DNA of 64,000 nucleotides from Streptomyces sp. AV19 (GCF_015999245.1 NZ_JAEAMR010000007.1:372698-436697); one strand, 5' to 3'; positions 1 through 8,843 are shown, counted from the first letter of the stretch. Numbers and translations are program-made. Notes: generated by a model from the letters alone, not told the origin.

Positions 1-1
1 C

Positions 2-730
2 GACGGCCGCCGCATCACCGTACGCCGGCTCCTCCAGCACACCAGCGGACTGCCCGACTACAGCAAAGGCGATCTCCAGCCCCGGTACTACGACCCCCGC
101 GACCTCCTCGGCATCGCTCTCCAGCACAAGGCCGAGTTCGCCCCCGGGACGAAATGGGCGTACAGCAACACGAACTACGTGCTGGCCGGCCTGATCGTCC
201 AGAAGGTCACCGGTCACGCCCTCGGCGCGGAGTTGGACCGGCGCATCATCCAACGCATCGGCCTGCGCCACACCTACTTCCCCGCCCCCGGCGACAAGAC
301 GATCCGGGAACCCCATCCCAAGGGCTACTACCGGGATTCGGCAGGCGCGCCCATGGCCGACGCCACGGAATGGGACCCCTCCTGGGCCTGGGCGGCAGGC
401 CAGATGATCTCCACCAACTCCGACCTCAACCGGTTCTTCACGGCACTCCTGGCGGGCCGCCTCCTGCCGCCTGCCCAGCTCGCCCAGATGCGCACCACCG
501 TCCCCGCCGAGGCCTTCGGCCCCGGCGTCCGCTATGGACTGGGGCTCATCAGCAGGCCGCTGTCGTGCGGCGGTGTCCACTGGGGCCACGGCGGCAGCAT
601 GACGGGCTACGAAACCCGGGGCGGAGCCACCGACGACGGCCGCGCCGCCAACGTCGCGGTGACCATGCAGCCGAGCCGGACAACCAAGAAGCGTGTCGAC
701 GAAGTCGTGGACACGGCCCTGTGCCGCTGA
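2..730 (+). CDS. Serine hydrolase, beta-lactamase/DD-peptidase family (5' truncated by window edge)
   Basis: The frame is open from base 2 to a TGA at 728-730, giving about 242 C-terminal residues. It carries the signature of class C beta-lactamase-like and DD-carboxypeptidase-like serine hydrolases: an LLQHTSGLPDY segment, a YSN motif (the Tyr-x-Asn catalytic element) followed by YVLAGLIV, and an HGGS motif near the C-terminus corresponding to KTG/HxG. The SxxK nucleophile motif, a signal peptide and the start codon must lie upstream of the window. Family members are usually 350-450 residues and exported, acting on peptidoglycan, D-amino-acid peptides or esters. The substrate cannot be told from this part. 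The next gene downstream is the oppositely oriented tRNA-Pro. Confidence 0.88.
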   Translation, partial: DGRRITVRRLLQHTSGLPDYSKGDLQPRYYDPRDLLGIALQHKAEFAPGTKWAYSNTNYVLAGLIVQKVTGHALGAELDRRIIQRIGLRHTYFPAPGDKTIREPHPKGYYRDSAGAPMADATEWDPSWAWAAGQMISTNSDLNRFFTALLAGRLLPPAQLAQMRTTVPAEAFGPGVRYGLGLISRPLSCGGVHWGHGGSMTGYETRGGATDDGRAANVAVTMQPSRTTKKRVDEVVDTALCR

Positions 731-862
731 ACCATGCTTGCGATGTGTCCCACGTCACCGGTGCGCGTGCCCGATGACCTTCTGCGTGCACGCACAGCGG
801 CGCCCCTGAGAGCCGGATCTTGAGGTCCGCTCTCGGGCGACTCCCAAAACGGGGCACATAGC

Positions 863-904
863 AGATCGGGCCCGGTACTGATCTCTCAGTACCGGGCCCG
901 ATCT
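863..904. terminator. Perfect 19-bp hairpin between the hydrolase and tRNA-Pro
   Basis: Bases 863-881 and 886-904 are perfect inverted repeats around a TCTC loop. The hairpin lies between the convergent serine hydrolase gene and tRNA-Pro, so it can stop transcription from both sides. There is no long U tract, as is usual in streptomycetes. Confidence 0.8.
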
Positions 905-916
905 GGTGTTTCTCTG

Positions 917-990
917 TCGGGGTGGCGGGATTTGAACCCACGACCTCTTCGTCCCGAACGAAGCGCGCTGCCAAGCTGCGCTACACCCCG
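917..990 (-). tRNA. tRNA-Pro (anticodon CGG)
   Basis: Read on the minus strand, the 7-bp acceptor stem CGGGGTG/CACCCCG closes a full cloverleaf. The D arm is GCGC...GCGC. The anticodon loop TTCGGGA carries CGG with G37, typical of proline tRNAs. The T arm has GTGGG-TTCAAAT-CCCGC. A discriminator A is at 917 and no CCA is encoded. It decodes CCG, a very common proline codon in this GC-rich genome. Confidence 0.95.
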
Positions 991-1036
991 ATGCACTCCG
1001 AGTCCCCGCTTTCGAGGGTCCCCGGCGCAACGAGCT

Positions 1037-1798
1037 CTACTTTAGCGGACCGGAGCCCGTAGGTGAAATCCGATTCCGGGGGCCGGGCAGGTGGGGGCGT
1101 ACCCGGTCGGCGAGGGTGAGCGCGAGGGCCAGGCCGTAGAAGGCCAGGCCGAAGACGACCGCGTTGCCGGCGATGCCCGCGTAGCCGTGGAGGTCGACGT
1201 CCAGGAAGGGGTACGGGTAGCGGCCCTCGGTGCCGGGGTCGAGGAGGGCGCCGCGGATCAGGGCGAAGGGGAGGTAGAGGAGGGGAAAGACCAGCCACTG
1301 CCAGGCGTGGCGCAGGAGGAAGCCGCCGGGCACGGTGAGCACGAGCCAGTCGAAGGCGGCCGCGAGCGGGGTCGCGGTGTGCAGGAGCTGGTTGGCGATC
1401 GACTCCAGGGGCGTGCGCTCGCTGGTCATGGAGAAGCCGCTGGAGTCGTTCGACAGCACGAAGTGAAAGACGAGACCCGTGATGGAGATGTAGAGCAGCG
1501 CCGCGCCCGTGATCCGGGGGGAGAGGGCGGGGCGTCCGGTCCAGGCGCGGTGGGCGGCCCAGGCGAAGGAGACCGCCACCAGGATGTTGGACTGGATCGT
1601 GAAGTAGCTGAAGAGCCGGCCCAGGTCGTCGGAGTCGATCGTGTCCAGGACGATGCCGGTGAGCGCGGCCAGGGCCACGAGTGCGCGGAAGGCCGCCGCG
1701 AAGGGGCGGCGGCCGCTCGGGACGACGGCGGACGCGGGAACGCCCGCCGCGCTCGCCGCGCCGGGCCGGGTGGTGGTGGAGGGGGTCGGGTCGATCAT
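1037..1798 (-). CDS. Pr6Pr family membrane protein
   Basis: A 253-residue integral membrane protein with about six hydrophobic segments. An early segment around residues 38-55 is followed by FSYFTIQSNILV, which is characteristic of the Pr6Pr / FAR-17a-AIG1-like family. Further conserved-looking parts are HFVLSNDSSG, TPLAAAFDWLV and YPYPFLDVDLHGY. Family members are annotated only as membrane proteins and no reaction is established for the bacterial ones. The N-terminal 35 residues are Pro/Ala-rich and cytoplasmic. The gene is on the same strand as the metallophosphoesterase, starting 54 bp after that gene's stop, so the two may be co-transcribed. Confidence 0.85.
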   Translation of the reverse strand: MIDPTPSTTTRPGAASAAGVPASAVVPSGRRPFAAAFRALVALAALTGIVLDTIDSDDLGRLFSYFTIQSNILVAVSFAWAAHRAWTGRPALSPRITGAALLYISITGLVFHFVLSNDSSGFSMTSERTPLESIANQLLHTATPLAAAFDWLVLTVPGGFLLRHAWQWLVFPLLYLPFALIRGALLDPGTEGRYPYPFLDVDLHGYAGIAGNAVVFGLAFYGLALALTLADRVRPHLPGPRNRISPTGSGPLK

Positions 1799-1852
1799 CC
1801 CTCCACCGTACGGGTGGGCCCGGGAAAGCTTCCCCGGCCCGGTTTCTCCGGC

Positions 1853-2779
1853 TCAGTCGCGCGGGACGAGGGTGAGGAGCGTGGCCTCGGGAGGGCAGGC
1901 GAAGCGGACGGGGGTGTAGCGGTTGGTGCCGCAGCCCGCGGAGACGTGCAGGTACGAGCGGTGGCCGCCGGCGCGGTGGGTGGACAGGCCCTTGACCCGG
2001 CCGGTGTCGATGTCGCAGTTGGTGACCAGTGCCCCGTAGAAGGGGATGCAGAGCTGGCCGCCGTGGGTGTGGCCGGCGAGGATCAGCGGGTAGCGGTCGG
2101 CCGTGAAGGCGTCGAGGACCCGCAGGTAGGGGGCGTGGACGACGGCCATCGAGAAGTCCGCGTCGGCGACCGGGCCGCCGGCGACCTCCGCGTACCGGTC
2201 CCGCTTGATGTGCGGGTCGTCCAGGCCGGTGAGCGCGATCTCCCGGCCGTCGATCTTCAGCCGGCCCCGGGTGTTGGTGAGGTCGACCCAGCCCGCCTCG
2301 TCGAAGCCGTCGCGCAGCTCCTCCCACGGGTTGTGGATCGCGCCGACGACGGGGGTGTTGCCGTTGAGGCCGTGCCGGCCGGTGGCCTTCTCGAGCAGGT
2401 AGCGGGCGGGGTTGCGCAGCTTGGGCCCGTAGTAGTCGTTCGAGCCGAAGACGTACGCGCCGGGGAAGCGCATCAGCGGGCCGAGCGCGTCGAGCGTCTC
2501 GGGGACGCCCTCCGGGTCGGAGAGGTTGTCGCCGGTGTTGATCACGAAGTCGGGGCGCAGCCCGGCGAGGGACTGCAGCCAGCGCTGCTTCTTGCGCTGT
2601 CCGCTCACCATGTGGATGTCGGAGACCTGCAGGACCCGCAGGGGCCGCATGCCGGGCGGCAGGACGGGCACGGTGACCCGGCGGAGCCGGAAGGAGCGGA
2701 CCTCGAAGCCGGCGGCGTAGGCGAGGCCCGCCGCGCCGGCCGCTGTGATTCCCAGGGGTACTGCGTATCGCGCGCGCAT
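1853..2779 (-). CDS. Metallophosphoesterase, membrane-anchored YkuE-like
   Basis: A 308-residue calcineurin-like phosphoesterase. The metal-binding motifs appear in order: SDIH (about residue 53), GDN (83), GSND in place of the usual GNHD (110), a His in VVHAPY (216) and GHTHGGQ (237-243). One hydrophobic N-terminal segment (residues 8-25) should tether it to the membrane. This layout matches YkuE-type phosphoesterases, which act on lipid or nucleotide phosphoesters; the substrate here is unknown. It is divergent from yqeY, with about 118 bp between start codons. The GNHD-to-GSND change is also common in actinobacterial relatives and need not mean loss of activity. Confidence 0.9.
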   Translation of the reverse strand: MRARYAVPLGITAAGAAGLAYAAGFEVRSFRLRRVTVPVLPPGMRPLRVLQVSDIHMVSGQRKKQRWLQSLAGLRPDFVINTGDNLSDPEGVPETLDALGPLMRFPGAYVFGSNDYYGPKLRNPARYLLEKATGRHGLNGNTPVVGAIHNPWEELRDGFDEAGWVDLTNTRGRLKIDGREIALTGLDDPHIKRDRYAEVAGGPVADADFSMAVVHAPYLRVLDAFTADRYPLILAGHTHGGQLCIPFYGALVTNCDIDTGRVKGLSTHRAGGHRSYLHVSAGCGTNRYTPVRFACPPEATLLTLVPRD

Positions 2780-2897
2780 ACGGCCATGGTCGCAGACCGG
2801 GCGGGCGCGGTCGCCATGGGACCGGCGGGGGACGGGAGTTGTGGGGGCCGGTGGTTAATGAGCGGCACGGTCGCGGGCGGGATGCGAAGATTGCGCC

Positions 2898-3359
2898 ATG
2901 ACCACGCTCAAGGCAAAGCTCCACGACGACCTCACCGCCGCCATCAAGGCGCGCGACGAGCTGCGCTCCGCCACCCTGCGTCTGACCCTCTCCGCGATCG
3001 GTTACGAGGAGACGGCCGGCAAGACGGCCCGGGAGCTCTCCGACGACGAGGTGCTCAAGGTGATCACCCGCGAGGTGAAGAAGCGCCGCGAGGCCGCCGA
3101 CGCGTTCGAGAAGGGCGGCCGGGCCGACTCGGCCGAGCGCGAGCGCGCGGAGGGCGAGGTGCTCGCCGCGTACCTGCCGGCCCAGCTGTCGGACGAGGAG
3201 CTGACCGCGCTCGTCGCGGAGGCCGTGGCCGAGGCGAAGGCGGGCGGTGCCGAGGGGCCGAAGGCGATGGGCGCCGTCATGAAGATCGTCAAGCCGAAGG
3301 TGGGGAACCGGGCCGAGGGCGGCCGGGTGTCCGCCGAGGTCAAGCGCCAGCTGGCGTAG
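2898..3359 (+). CDS. GatB/YqeY domain-containing protein
   Basis: A 153-residue YqeY-family protein: short, highly charged and alpha-helical, with the family ending in a helical tail (KAMGAVMKIVKPKV...GRVSAEVKRQL). The fold equals the C-terminal tRNA-contacting domain of GatB amidotransferase, but stand-alone YqeY proteins have no proven reaction. The start ATG has no Shine-Dalgarno; a GAAGAT hexamer ends 6 nt upstream, which fits leaderless transcription. A 21-bp hairpin follows the stop. Confidence 0.9.
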   Translation: MTTLKAKLHDDLTAAIKARDELRSATLRLTLSAIGYEETAGKTARELSDDEVLKVITREVKKRREAADAFEKGGRADSAERERAEGEVLAAYLPAQLSDEELTALVAEAVAEAKAGGAEGPKAMGAVMKIVKPKVGNRAEGGRVSAEVKRQLA

Positions 3360-3386
3360 CCGTACATGTAGCCGTACGTACGGCGG

Positions 3387-3432
3387 AAGGGGCCCGTCCG
3401 GACCGCGAGCACGCGGTCCGGACGGGCCCCTT
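3387..3432. terminator. Bidirectional terminator hairpin between yqeY and the PBP gene
   Basis: Bases 3387-3407 and 3412-3432 form a perfect 21-bp stem with an AGCA loop. It lies between two convergent genes, 27 bp after the yqeY stop and directly at the PBP stop. Confidence 0.88.
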
Positions 3433-3433
3433 C

Positions 3434-5599
3434 TCAGTGGGCGCGGCCGGGCTTGCCGGGCTTGTTGCCCTGGCGGCCGCCGCCCTTCTTGTTCTTCCCG
3501 TCCTTCTTGTTCTTGTCCTTGTCCTTGTCGGAGCCGCCGGTGTCGATGCCCGGGACGGTGTCGAAGGCCGGCGCGGTCCGGCCCTCCAGGGCGCCGCTCA
3601 TGGCGTCGCGCCAGATCGGCCCGGGGGTGTCACCGCCGTAGACCTGGCCGTGGTAGACACCGCCGATGGTGATGTCCTCCATGCTCACCTCGTCGCCCGC
3701 GCCGCCGACCCACACGGCACCCGCCATGTTCGGGGTGTAGCCGACGAACCAGGCGGCCTTGCGGCCGTCGGTCGTACCGGTCTTGCCGGCGCTGTCGCGC
3801 CCGCCGAGGCCGGCCTCCTTGCCGGTGCCGTCCTCGACCACGCCCTTGAGCAGGGTGTTGATGGTCTCGGCCGTCCCCTCGGACATGGCCCGCGAGCACG
3901 TGGCCTTCGGGACGTTCAGCGGCTTGCCGTTGGGGCCCTGGGCCGAGGTGATGAGGACGGGGGAGCAGTACGTGCCCTTGTTGGCGAAGGCGGCGTAGGC
4001 GGCGGCCATGCTCAGCGGGGACATGCCCCCGGCGCCACCGATGGCCATGGACGGCACCTGCTCCATCGTGGCTCCGCTGGCCGGCTTGAGGCCGAGCTTG
4101 TCCGCCATCTTCACGGCCGGGCAGATGCCGATGTCCTCGAGGAGCTGGATGTAGTAGGTGTTGACCGACTTCGCGGTCGCCTCGGCCATGCCGTACGGGC
4201 CGACCTCGCTCCGGTTCTCGTTGCTGACCGGGCTCCCGTCGGTCTTCCACGTGCCCTTGCAGGTCGCGATCTCGGACGGGTACGGCATGCTGTACGGCGA
4301 CGAGTACGTCTGGTTCGCCGACTTGCCCTCCTCCAGCGCCGCCGCCGCGATGATCGGCTTGAACGTGGAGCCGGGCTGGAAGCCGTACGTCGAGCCGCCC
4401 ATGGCGTGGTCGGCCGACAGGTTGATCTGCGTCTGGTCCTTGCCGAAGCCGTAGGGCTTCGACTGCCCCATGCCCAGCACCTTGCCCGTCCCCGGCTCGA
4501 CGATGGAGATCGCCGTGGCCACCGGGTCGCTCTGGTAGACGTGGTCGGTGATCGACTTCTGGACGGACTTCTGCGTCTGCGGGTCGAGGGTCGTACGGAT
4601 CGTCATGCCGCCCTCGTTCCACCGCTTGGCGCGGGCCTCCTTCGTCTTGCCGAAGGCGGGGTCCTGGAGGAAGACCTGGCGGACGTAGTCGCAGAAGAAC
4701 CCGGCGCCGTTGACGGCGGTGATGCAGCCGCTCTTCGGGCGGCTGACCTTCAGCTTGATCGGCTTCGCCTTCTCGGCCGCGGCCTGGGCCGGGGTGATGT
4801 TCTTCAGGTCGACCATGCGCTGGAGGACCATGTTGCGCCGCTGGGCGGCCGCCTTCGGCGCGTTGACAGGGTCGAAGCGGCTGGGCGACTGGACGATGCC
4901 GGCCAGCAGGGCCGACTCGCCGAGCGTGAGGTCCTTGGCGCGCTTGCTGAAGTAGCGCTGGGCGGCGGCCTCGACGCCGTACGCCTGCTGCCCGAAGAAG
5001 GTGATGTTCAGGTAGTTGGCGAGGATGCGCTGCTTGCCCAGCTCCTTCTCCACCTGGATGGCGTACTTCAGCTCCTTGACCTTGCGGCCGACGGTCTGCT
5101 GCGTGGCGACGGCGACCTTGTCCGGGTCGTCGCCGGCCTCTTCGACGAAGACGTTCTTGACGTACTGCTGGGTGAGGGTCGAGGCGCCCTCGGAGACCCC
5201 GCCGTTCTGGGCGTTGCGGTTGAGGGCGCGGAGCACGCCCTTGAGGTCGACCGCGCCGTGCTCGTAGAAGCGGGCGTCCTCGATGGCGACGATCGCCTTC
5301 TGCATCCAGGGGGAGATCTGCCCGAGCGGTACGACCGTGCGGTCGCGCGAGTAGACCTTGGCTATCTCGCCGCCCTCGGAGTCGAGGATGACGGTCCGCT
5401 GGCTCAGCGGCGGTGTCCTGAGGTTCGCGGGGAGCTCGTCAAAACCTTCCACCGTTCCCTTGGCGGCCAGTCCGAAAGCGCCGACGCCCGGTAGGGCCAG
5501 GCCCGCCAGAACGACTCCGGAGAGGACGCTGACGCCGAGGAACTTGGCGGCCTGTCGGCCCCCTGAAGAGGACCCCCCGCCCGAGCGCTTCATAGCCAT
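3434..5599 (-). CDS. Class A penicillin-binding protein (GT51 glycosyltransferase + transpeptidase)
   Basis: A 721-residue bifunctional peptidoglycan synthase. It has a cytoplasmic Ser/Gly-rich tail, one membrane anchor (about 18-45) and then the GT51 domain with EDARFYEHG, GASTLTQQYVKN and RKVKELKYAIQVEKE. The penicillin-binding domain carries the SxxK motif STFK (near residue 413), the SxN motif SVN (near 478) and KTGT (near 606). The C-terminal ~40 residues are Lys/Gly/Asp-rich and probably disordered. It polymerises lipid II and cross-links peptides outside the membrane. It is divergent from wblA across about 385 bp, the same neighbour pair I recall from S. coelicolor. The ATG at 5599 is followed two codons later by another ATG, so the exact start is slightly uncertain. 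Confidence 0.95.
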   Translation of the reverse strand: MAMKRSGGGSSSGGRQAAKFLGVSVLSGVVLAGLALPGVGAFGLAAKGTVEGFDELPANLRTPPLSQRTVILDSEGGEIAKVYSRDRTVVPLGQISPWMQKAIVAIEDARFYEHGAVDLKGVLRALNRNAQNGGVSEGASTLTQQYVKNVFVEEAGDDPDKVAVATQQTVGRKVKELKYAIQVEKELGKQRILANYLNITFFGQQAYGVEAAAQRYFSKRAKDLTLGESALLAGIVQSPSRFDPVNAPKAAAQRRNMVLQRMVDLKNITPAQAAAEKAKPIKLKVSRPKSGCITAVNGAGFFCDYVRQVFLQDPAFGKTKEARAKRWNEGGMTIRTTLDPQTQKSVQKSITDHVYQSDPVATAISIVEPGTGKVLGMGQSKPYGFGKDQTQINLSADHAMGGSTYGFQPGSTFKPIIAAAALEEGKSANQTYSSPYSMPYPSEIATCKGTWKTDGSPVSNENRSEVGPYGMAEATAKSVNTYYIQLLEDIGICPAVKMADKLGLKPASGATMEQVPSMAIGGAGGMSPLSMAAAYAAFANKGTYCSPVLITSAQGPNGKPLNVPKATCSRAMSEGTAETINTLLKGVVEDGTGKEAGLGGRDSAGKTGTTDGRKAAWFVGYTPNMAGAVWVGGAGDEVSMEDITIGGVYHGQVYGGDTPGPIWRDAMSGALEGRTAPAFDTVPGIDTGGSDKDKDKNKKDGKNKKGGGRQGNKPGKPGRAH

Positions 5600-5984
5600 G
5601 GGGGAAAGCCTACGTTCTCATTCGGCGGACAGACGCCCGTGTGTTCGCCTACGCTGTTTTACGCCAGTCACTGCGGTCTCCTTCAGCAACACCCCTGCCC
5701 TCACTCCTGTAGGTGATGAGGTGTGTCCGTATTGCCGCCTGTGTCACTGGCTGCCCTGTGCGGGATGGGTCAACTGCCCATATCCGTACGGAAAAGTCGC
5801 TGATGTCGCCAGCTCACTCCGTTGGGTGATCTGCCGCGTACGCATAGTCCCTTCGGGCTATCCAAGATTGGGCCCGAAGGGGGTGTTGCCCCCTGTCCTG
5901 CTTCCGTAACGTCCTCAACTGGCAACGGTGAATATGCCGCTGCCGCCGTGGGGGAGCCTCGATTCGGGAGAGGACGGCGCCAGC
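5600..5984. promoter_or_regulatory. Long divergent regulatory region between the PBP gene and wblA
   Basis: This 385-bp stretch holds no convincing gene. It separates two divergent starts and is moderately AT-rich for this genome. A hairpin at 5849-5881 (10-bp stem CCCTTCGGGC, 13-nt loop) lies about 100 nt upstream of the wblA start and would be in its mRNA leader. I cannot place the promoters with confidence. Confidence 0.6.
5849..5881 (+). promoter_or_regulatory. Hairpin in the wblA leader
   Basis: Bases 5849-5858 and 5872-5881 form a perfect 10-bp stem with a 13-nt loop. It lies 103 nt before the wblA ATG, in what is probably the transcribed leader. A short C-rich stretch follows. It could be an attenuator, an mRNA-stability element or a protein site; nothing in the sequence decides. 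Confidence 0.5.
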
Positions 5985-6320
5985 ATGAGCTGGGTAACCG
6001 ACTGGAGTGCGCAGGCCGCCTGCCGCACGACCGATCCGGACGAACTGTTCGTTCAGGGCGCAGCACAGAACCGGGCCAAAGCGGTCTGCACCGGATGCCC
6101 GGTCCGCACCGAGTGCCTGGCCGACGCGTTGGACAACCGCGTCGAGTTCGGCGTCTGGGGCGGGATGACGGAGCGCGAGCGGCGTGCGCTGCTGCGGCGC
6201 CGGCCGACGGTGACGTCGTGGCGCCGCCTGCTGGAGACGGCCCGCACGGAGTACGAGCGCGGCGCCGGCCTCCTGCCGCTGGGCGACGAGGAATACGACG
6301 CGTACGCCGCGGCGGGCTAG
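5985..6320 (+). CDS. wblA: WhiB-family regulator WblA
   Basis: A 111-residue iron-sulfur transcription factor. Four cysteines (13, 35, 38, 44) form the CxnCx2Cx5C cluster that binds [4Fe-4S]. They are followed by the GVWGG turn and a basic helix (ERERRALLRRR) for DNA contact. The MSWVTDWSAQ start and the sequence match my memory of streptomycete WblA, a pleiotropic regulator that represses antibiotic genes and is needed for normal sporulation. A longer reading from 5928 exists, but AGGA at 5971-5974 and the family N-terminus favour 5985. Neighbours (PBP upstream, ArsA-like ATPases downstream and convergent) also match the known wblA locus. Confidence 0.95.
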   Translation: MSWVTDWSAQAACRTTDPDELFVQGAAQNRAKAVCTGCPVRTECLADALDNRVEFGVWGGMTERERRALLRRRPTVTSWRRLLETARTEYERGAGLLPLGDEEYDAYAAAG

Positions 6321-7792
6321 CCCTCGGAGCCCCGCGCGGGGGCACCCTCTCCGGCGCCGTCCACCGGGACGGCCGGGCCCGCCGTGGCCTGCGCCGGCAG
6401 GGAAGCCGGACCGCCGCGGTCCGTTCGGCCGGCGAGCCGTTCGCCGATGGTCCGCAGCCCCGCCAGGTCGTGCACGTCACCGGGGAGTGCCGCCACCTCG
6501 GCCACCGGTACGTCCGGGTGCAGGGCGGTGAAGCGGTCGCGCGTGCGTCGCTCGCGCGTCAGCACCCGCATGCGTTCCGCGTGCAGGCGCAGGAGCCCCG
6601 CGGCCAGCCGCTCGGTGGACGCCGCCCCGGTGGATGCCGCGGAGTCCGCGGGCACCGTGGGCACTCCGGGTGACACGGGCCGGGGGAAGCCGCTCTCGGG
6701 AGAGGATGTGTCGAGGGGAGTGGCGGTGCCAGGGTCATCAGCGGTACGTGTCCCAGCTTGCCCGCTGCCACGATCCACAATGCCGGGGCCGTCAAGATTT
6801 TCTGGGTAATCCGCGGCGCCGTCCGCCGGTCGGTCCGTCGCCCCGGGTGCTTCCTCCGTCAGTGCCTCGGCCGCCGCCAGCGCGCGCTCCGCGGAGAGCC
6901 GCGCGGCCCCGCTGCCGTGCACCCGGTTGAGCACCAGCCCGGCCAGCGGCATCCGCTCCTCCGCCAGTCGCTGGACGAAGTAGGCGGCCTCGCGCAGCGC
7001 GTCCCGCTCGGGCGCGGCGACCACCAGGAAGGCCGTTCCGGGAGCCTGGAGCAGGCGGTAGGTGGCATCGGCCCGGGTACGGAACCCGCCGAACATCGTG
7101 TCCATCGCGGCCACGAAGGTCTGTACGTCACGCAGCAGTTGGGCGCCCATCAGTTTGTTGAGGGGGCCGCTCATCACCGACATGCCGACGCCCAGGAACT
7201 TCATCCCGGCCCGGCCGCCGATCTTCGCCGGGGCCATCAGCACCTTGATGAGCCTGCCGTCCAGGAACGAGCCAAGCCGGCCCGGCGCGTCCAGGAAGTC
7301 CAGCGCCGAACGGCTCGGCGGGGTGTCGACGACGATCAGGTCCCACTCGTCGCGGGAGCGCAGCTGGCCCAGCTTCTCCATGGCCATGTACTCCTGCGTG
7401 CCCGCGAAGCCGGCCGACAGGGACTGGTAGAAGGGGTTCTCCAGGATCGCCCGGGCGCGGTCGCGGTCCGCGTGCGCCTCGACGATCTCGTCGAAGGTCC
7501 GCTTCATGTCCAGCATCATGGCGTGGAGTTCGCCGCCCGCCGAGGCGTCGACGCCGGGAACGCGGCGCGGCACGTTGTCCAGTTCGTCGATCCCCATCGA
7601 CTGCGCGAGCCGCCGCGCCGGGTCGATGGTCAGCACCACGGCCTTGCGGCCGCGCTCCGCCGCCCGCAGGCCGAGCGCGGCCGCGGTCGTCGTCTTGCCG
7701 ACCCCGCCGGAGCCGCAGCACACCACGATCCGGGTGCGGCGGTCGTCCAGAATGGCGTCGACGTCGAGAGCGGACGTCCTGTCCAGGCTCAC
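6317..7792 (-). CDS. ArsA-like ion-transport ATPase, second of pair (long)
   Basis: A 491-residue SIMIBI-class P-loop ATPase. The Walker A motif GSGGVGKTTT lies near residues 25-34, a TIDPARRLAQSMG switch segment near 55, and DTPPSRSALDFLD (Walker B region) near 160. Residues about 320-400 are a low-complexity Pro/Ser/Thr-rich insert, and the remainder is a helical C-terminus. Such ATPases were named anion transporters after ArsA, but actinobacterial pairs are of unproven function; chaperone-like or Get3-like roles are possible. The start is a GTG at 7792 that overlaps the stop of the upstream gene (GTGA), so the two are translationally coupled. Its 3' end overlaps the convergent wblA by 4 bp. 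Confidence 0.9.
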   Translation of the reverse strand: MSLDRTSALDVDAILDDRRTRIVVCCGSGGVGKTTTAAALGLRAAERGRKAVVLTIDPARRLAQSMGIDELDNVPRRVPGVDASAGGELHAMMLDMKRTFDEIVEAHADRDRARAILENPFYQSLSAGFAGTQEYMAMEKLGQLRSRDEWDLIVVDTPPSRSALDFLDAPGRLGSFLDGRLIKVLMAPAKIGGRAGMKFLGVGMSVMSGPLNKLMGAQLLRDVQTFVAAMDTMFGGFRTRADATYRLLQAPGTAFLVVAAPERDALREAAYFVQRLAEERMPLAGLVLNRVHGSGAARLSAERALAAAEALTEEAPGATDRPADGAADYPENLDGPGIVDRGSGQAGTRTADDPGTATPLDTSSPESGFPRPVSPGVPTVPADSAASTGAASTERLAAGLLRLHAERMRVLTRERRTRDRFTALHPDVPVAEVAALPGDVHDLAGLRTIGERLAGRTDRGGPASLPAQATAGPAVPVDGAGEGAPARGSEG

Positions 7793-8802
7793 CGGGCCCC
7801 CTCGCTCGTGCCGGTCACGATCTCCCGCGTGCGCAGCGCGCGGGCCATGCGGTAGAGGCCGGCCAGGTCGACGCCGTCGCCGAGCAGCTCCAACTCGCAG
7901 GCGGGCAGGCCCAGATCCTCGATCCTGGCCCGGCTGCCGCGTTCGAGCGCGAGCCGCGCGGTGTGCTCGCGGGCCTCGTCCAGCAGCGGGGCGACCAGAG
8001 CCCCGGCCGCGTCCGCCCGATCCTCCCCGCCGGAGGAGGTCCGGGCGAGGGCGTGGGCGAGGGCCTCGGCCACGGCCGCGCGCCGGCCGTTCGCCGCCTC
8101 CTCCACGGCCGCCCCGTCCAGCACCTCGGGCCGCACCATGTTGACGACGACGCTGCCGACCGGCAGGCCGGCGGCGCGCAGCTCGGCTATGCCGTCCACC
8201 GTCTCCTGGACCGGCATCTCCTCCAGCAGGGTCACCAAGTGCACCGCGGTCCCGGGGGATTTGATGACGCGCATCACCGCCTGCGCCTGGTTGTGGATCG
8301 GCCCGATCCGGGCCAGCCCGGCGACCTCGTCGTTGACGTTGAGGAAGCGCGTGACGCGGCCGGTCGGCGGTGCGTCCATGACGACGTAGTCGTAGGCGAA
8401 GCGGCCCGTGCGGTCCTTCCTGCGCACCGCCTCGCAGGCCTTGCCCGTCAGCAGCACGTCCCGCAGGCCGGGGGCGATGGTCGTCGCGAAGTCGATCGCC
8501 CCCAGCTTTCTCAGGGCCCGTCCCGCGCTGCCGAGTTTGTAGAACATCTGGAGGTAGTCCAGCAGCGCCCGTTCGGGGTCGATGGCCAGCGCGTACACCT
8601 CGCCGCCGCCGGGGGCGACCGCGATCTTCCGCTCCTCGTAGGGCAGCGCCTCGGTCTCGAAGAGCTGCGCGATGCCCTGCCGGCCCTCCACCTCGACCAG
8701 CAGCGCCCGTTTGCCCCCGGCCGCGAGGGCGAGTGCGAGAGCAGCGGCGACGGTGGTCTTGCCGGTACCGCCCTTGCCGCTGACGACATGGAGCCTGCTC
8801 AT
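7789..8802 (-). CDS. ArsA-like ion-transport ATPase, first of pair
   Basis: A 337-residue paralogue of the next gene. It has the deviant Walker A GKGGTGKTTVAAALA at residues 9-23, EVEGRQGIAQLFE as the switch I region and VMDAPPTGRVTRFLN as the Walker B/switch II region. The protein is cytosolic, with no membrane segment. It is the first gene of a two-gene operon with a 4-bp GTGA overlap. Two-gene arrangements suggest the products work as a heterodimer, as the two halves of ArsA do; that is inference. The start ATG lies 70 bp from the divergent DUF4177 start. Confidence 0.9.
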   Translation of the reverse strand: MSRLHVVSGKGGTGKTTVAAALALALAAGGKRALLVEVEGRQGIAQLFETEALPYEERKIAVAPGGGEVYALAIDPERALLDYLQMFYKLGSAGRALRKLGAIDFATTIAPGLRDVLLTGKACEAVRRKDRTGRFAYDYVVMDAPPTGRVTRFLNVNDEVAGLARIGPIHNQAQAVMRVIKSPGTAVHLVTLLEEMPVQETVDGIAELRAAGLPVGSVVVNMVRPEVLDGAAVEEAANGRRAAVAEALAHALARTSSGGEDRADAAGALVAPLLDEAREHTARLALERGSRARIEDLGLPACELELLGDGVDLAGLYRMARALRTREIVTGTSEGAR

Positions 8803-8843
8803 GGGCGGAGCCTAACCAAGCGCCGTGCGGACCGCGCATGGGG

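Noticed and set aside
917-990. Integration site at tRNA-Pro or tRNA-Thr
   Set aside because: No duplicated tRNA 3' end, integrase or foreign-looking DNA adjoins either tRNA.
1091-5494. A 1467-codon open frame on the plus strand
   Set aside because: It lies antisense to the Pr6Pr, phosphoesterase and PBP genes, has no recognisable domain, and arises from the high-GC mirror effect of strong codon bias.
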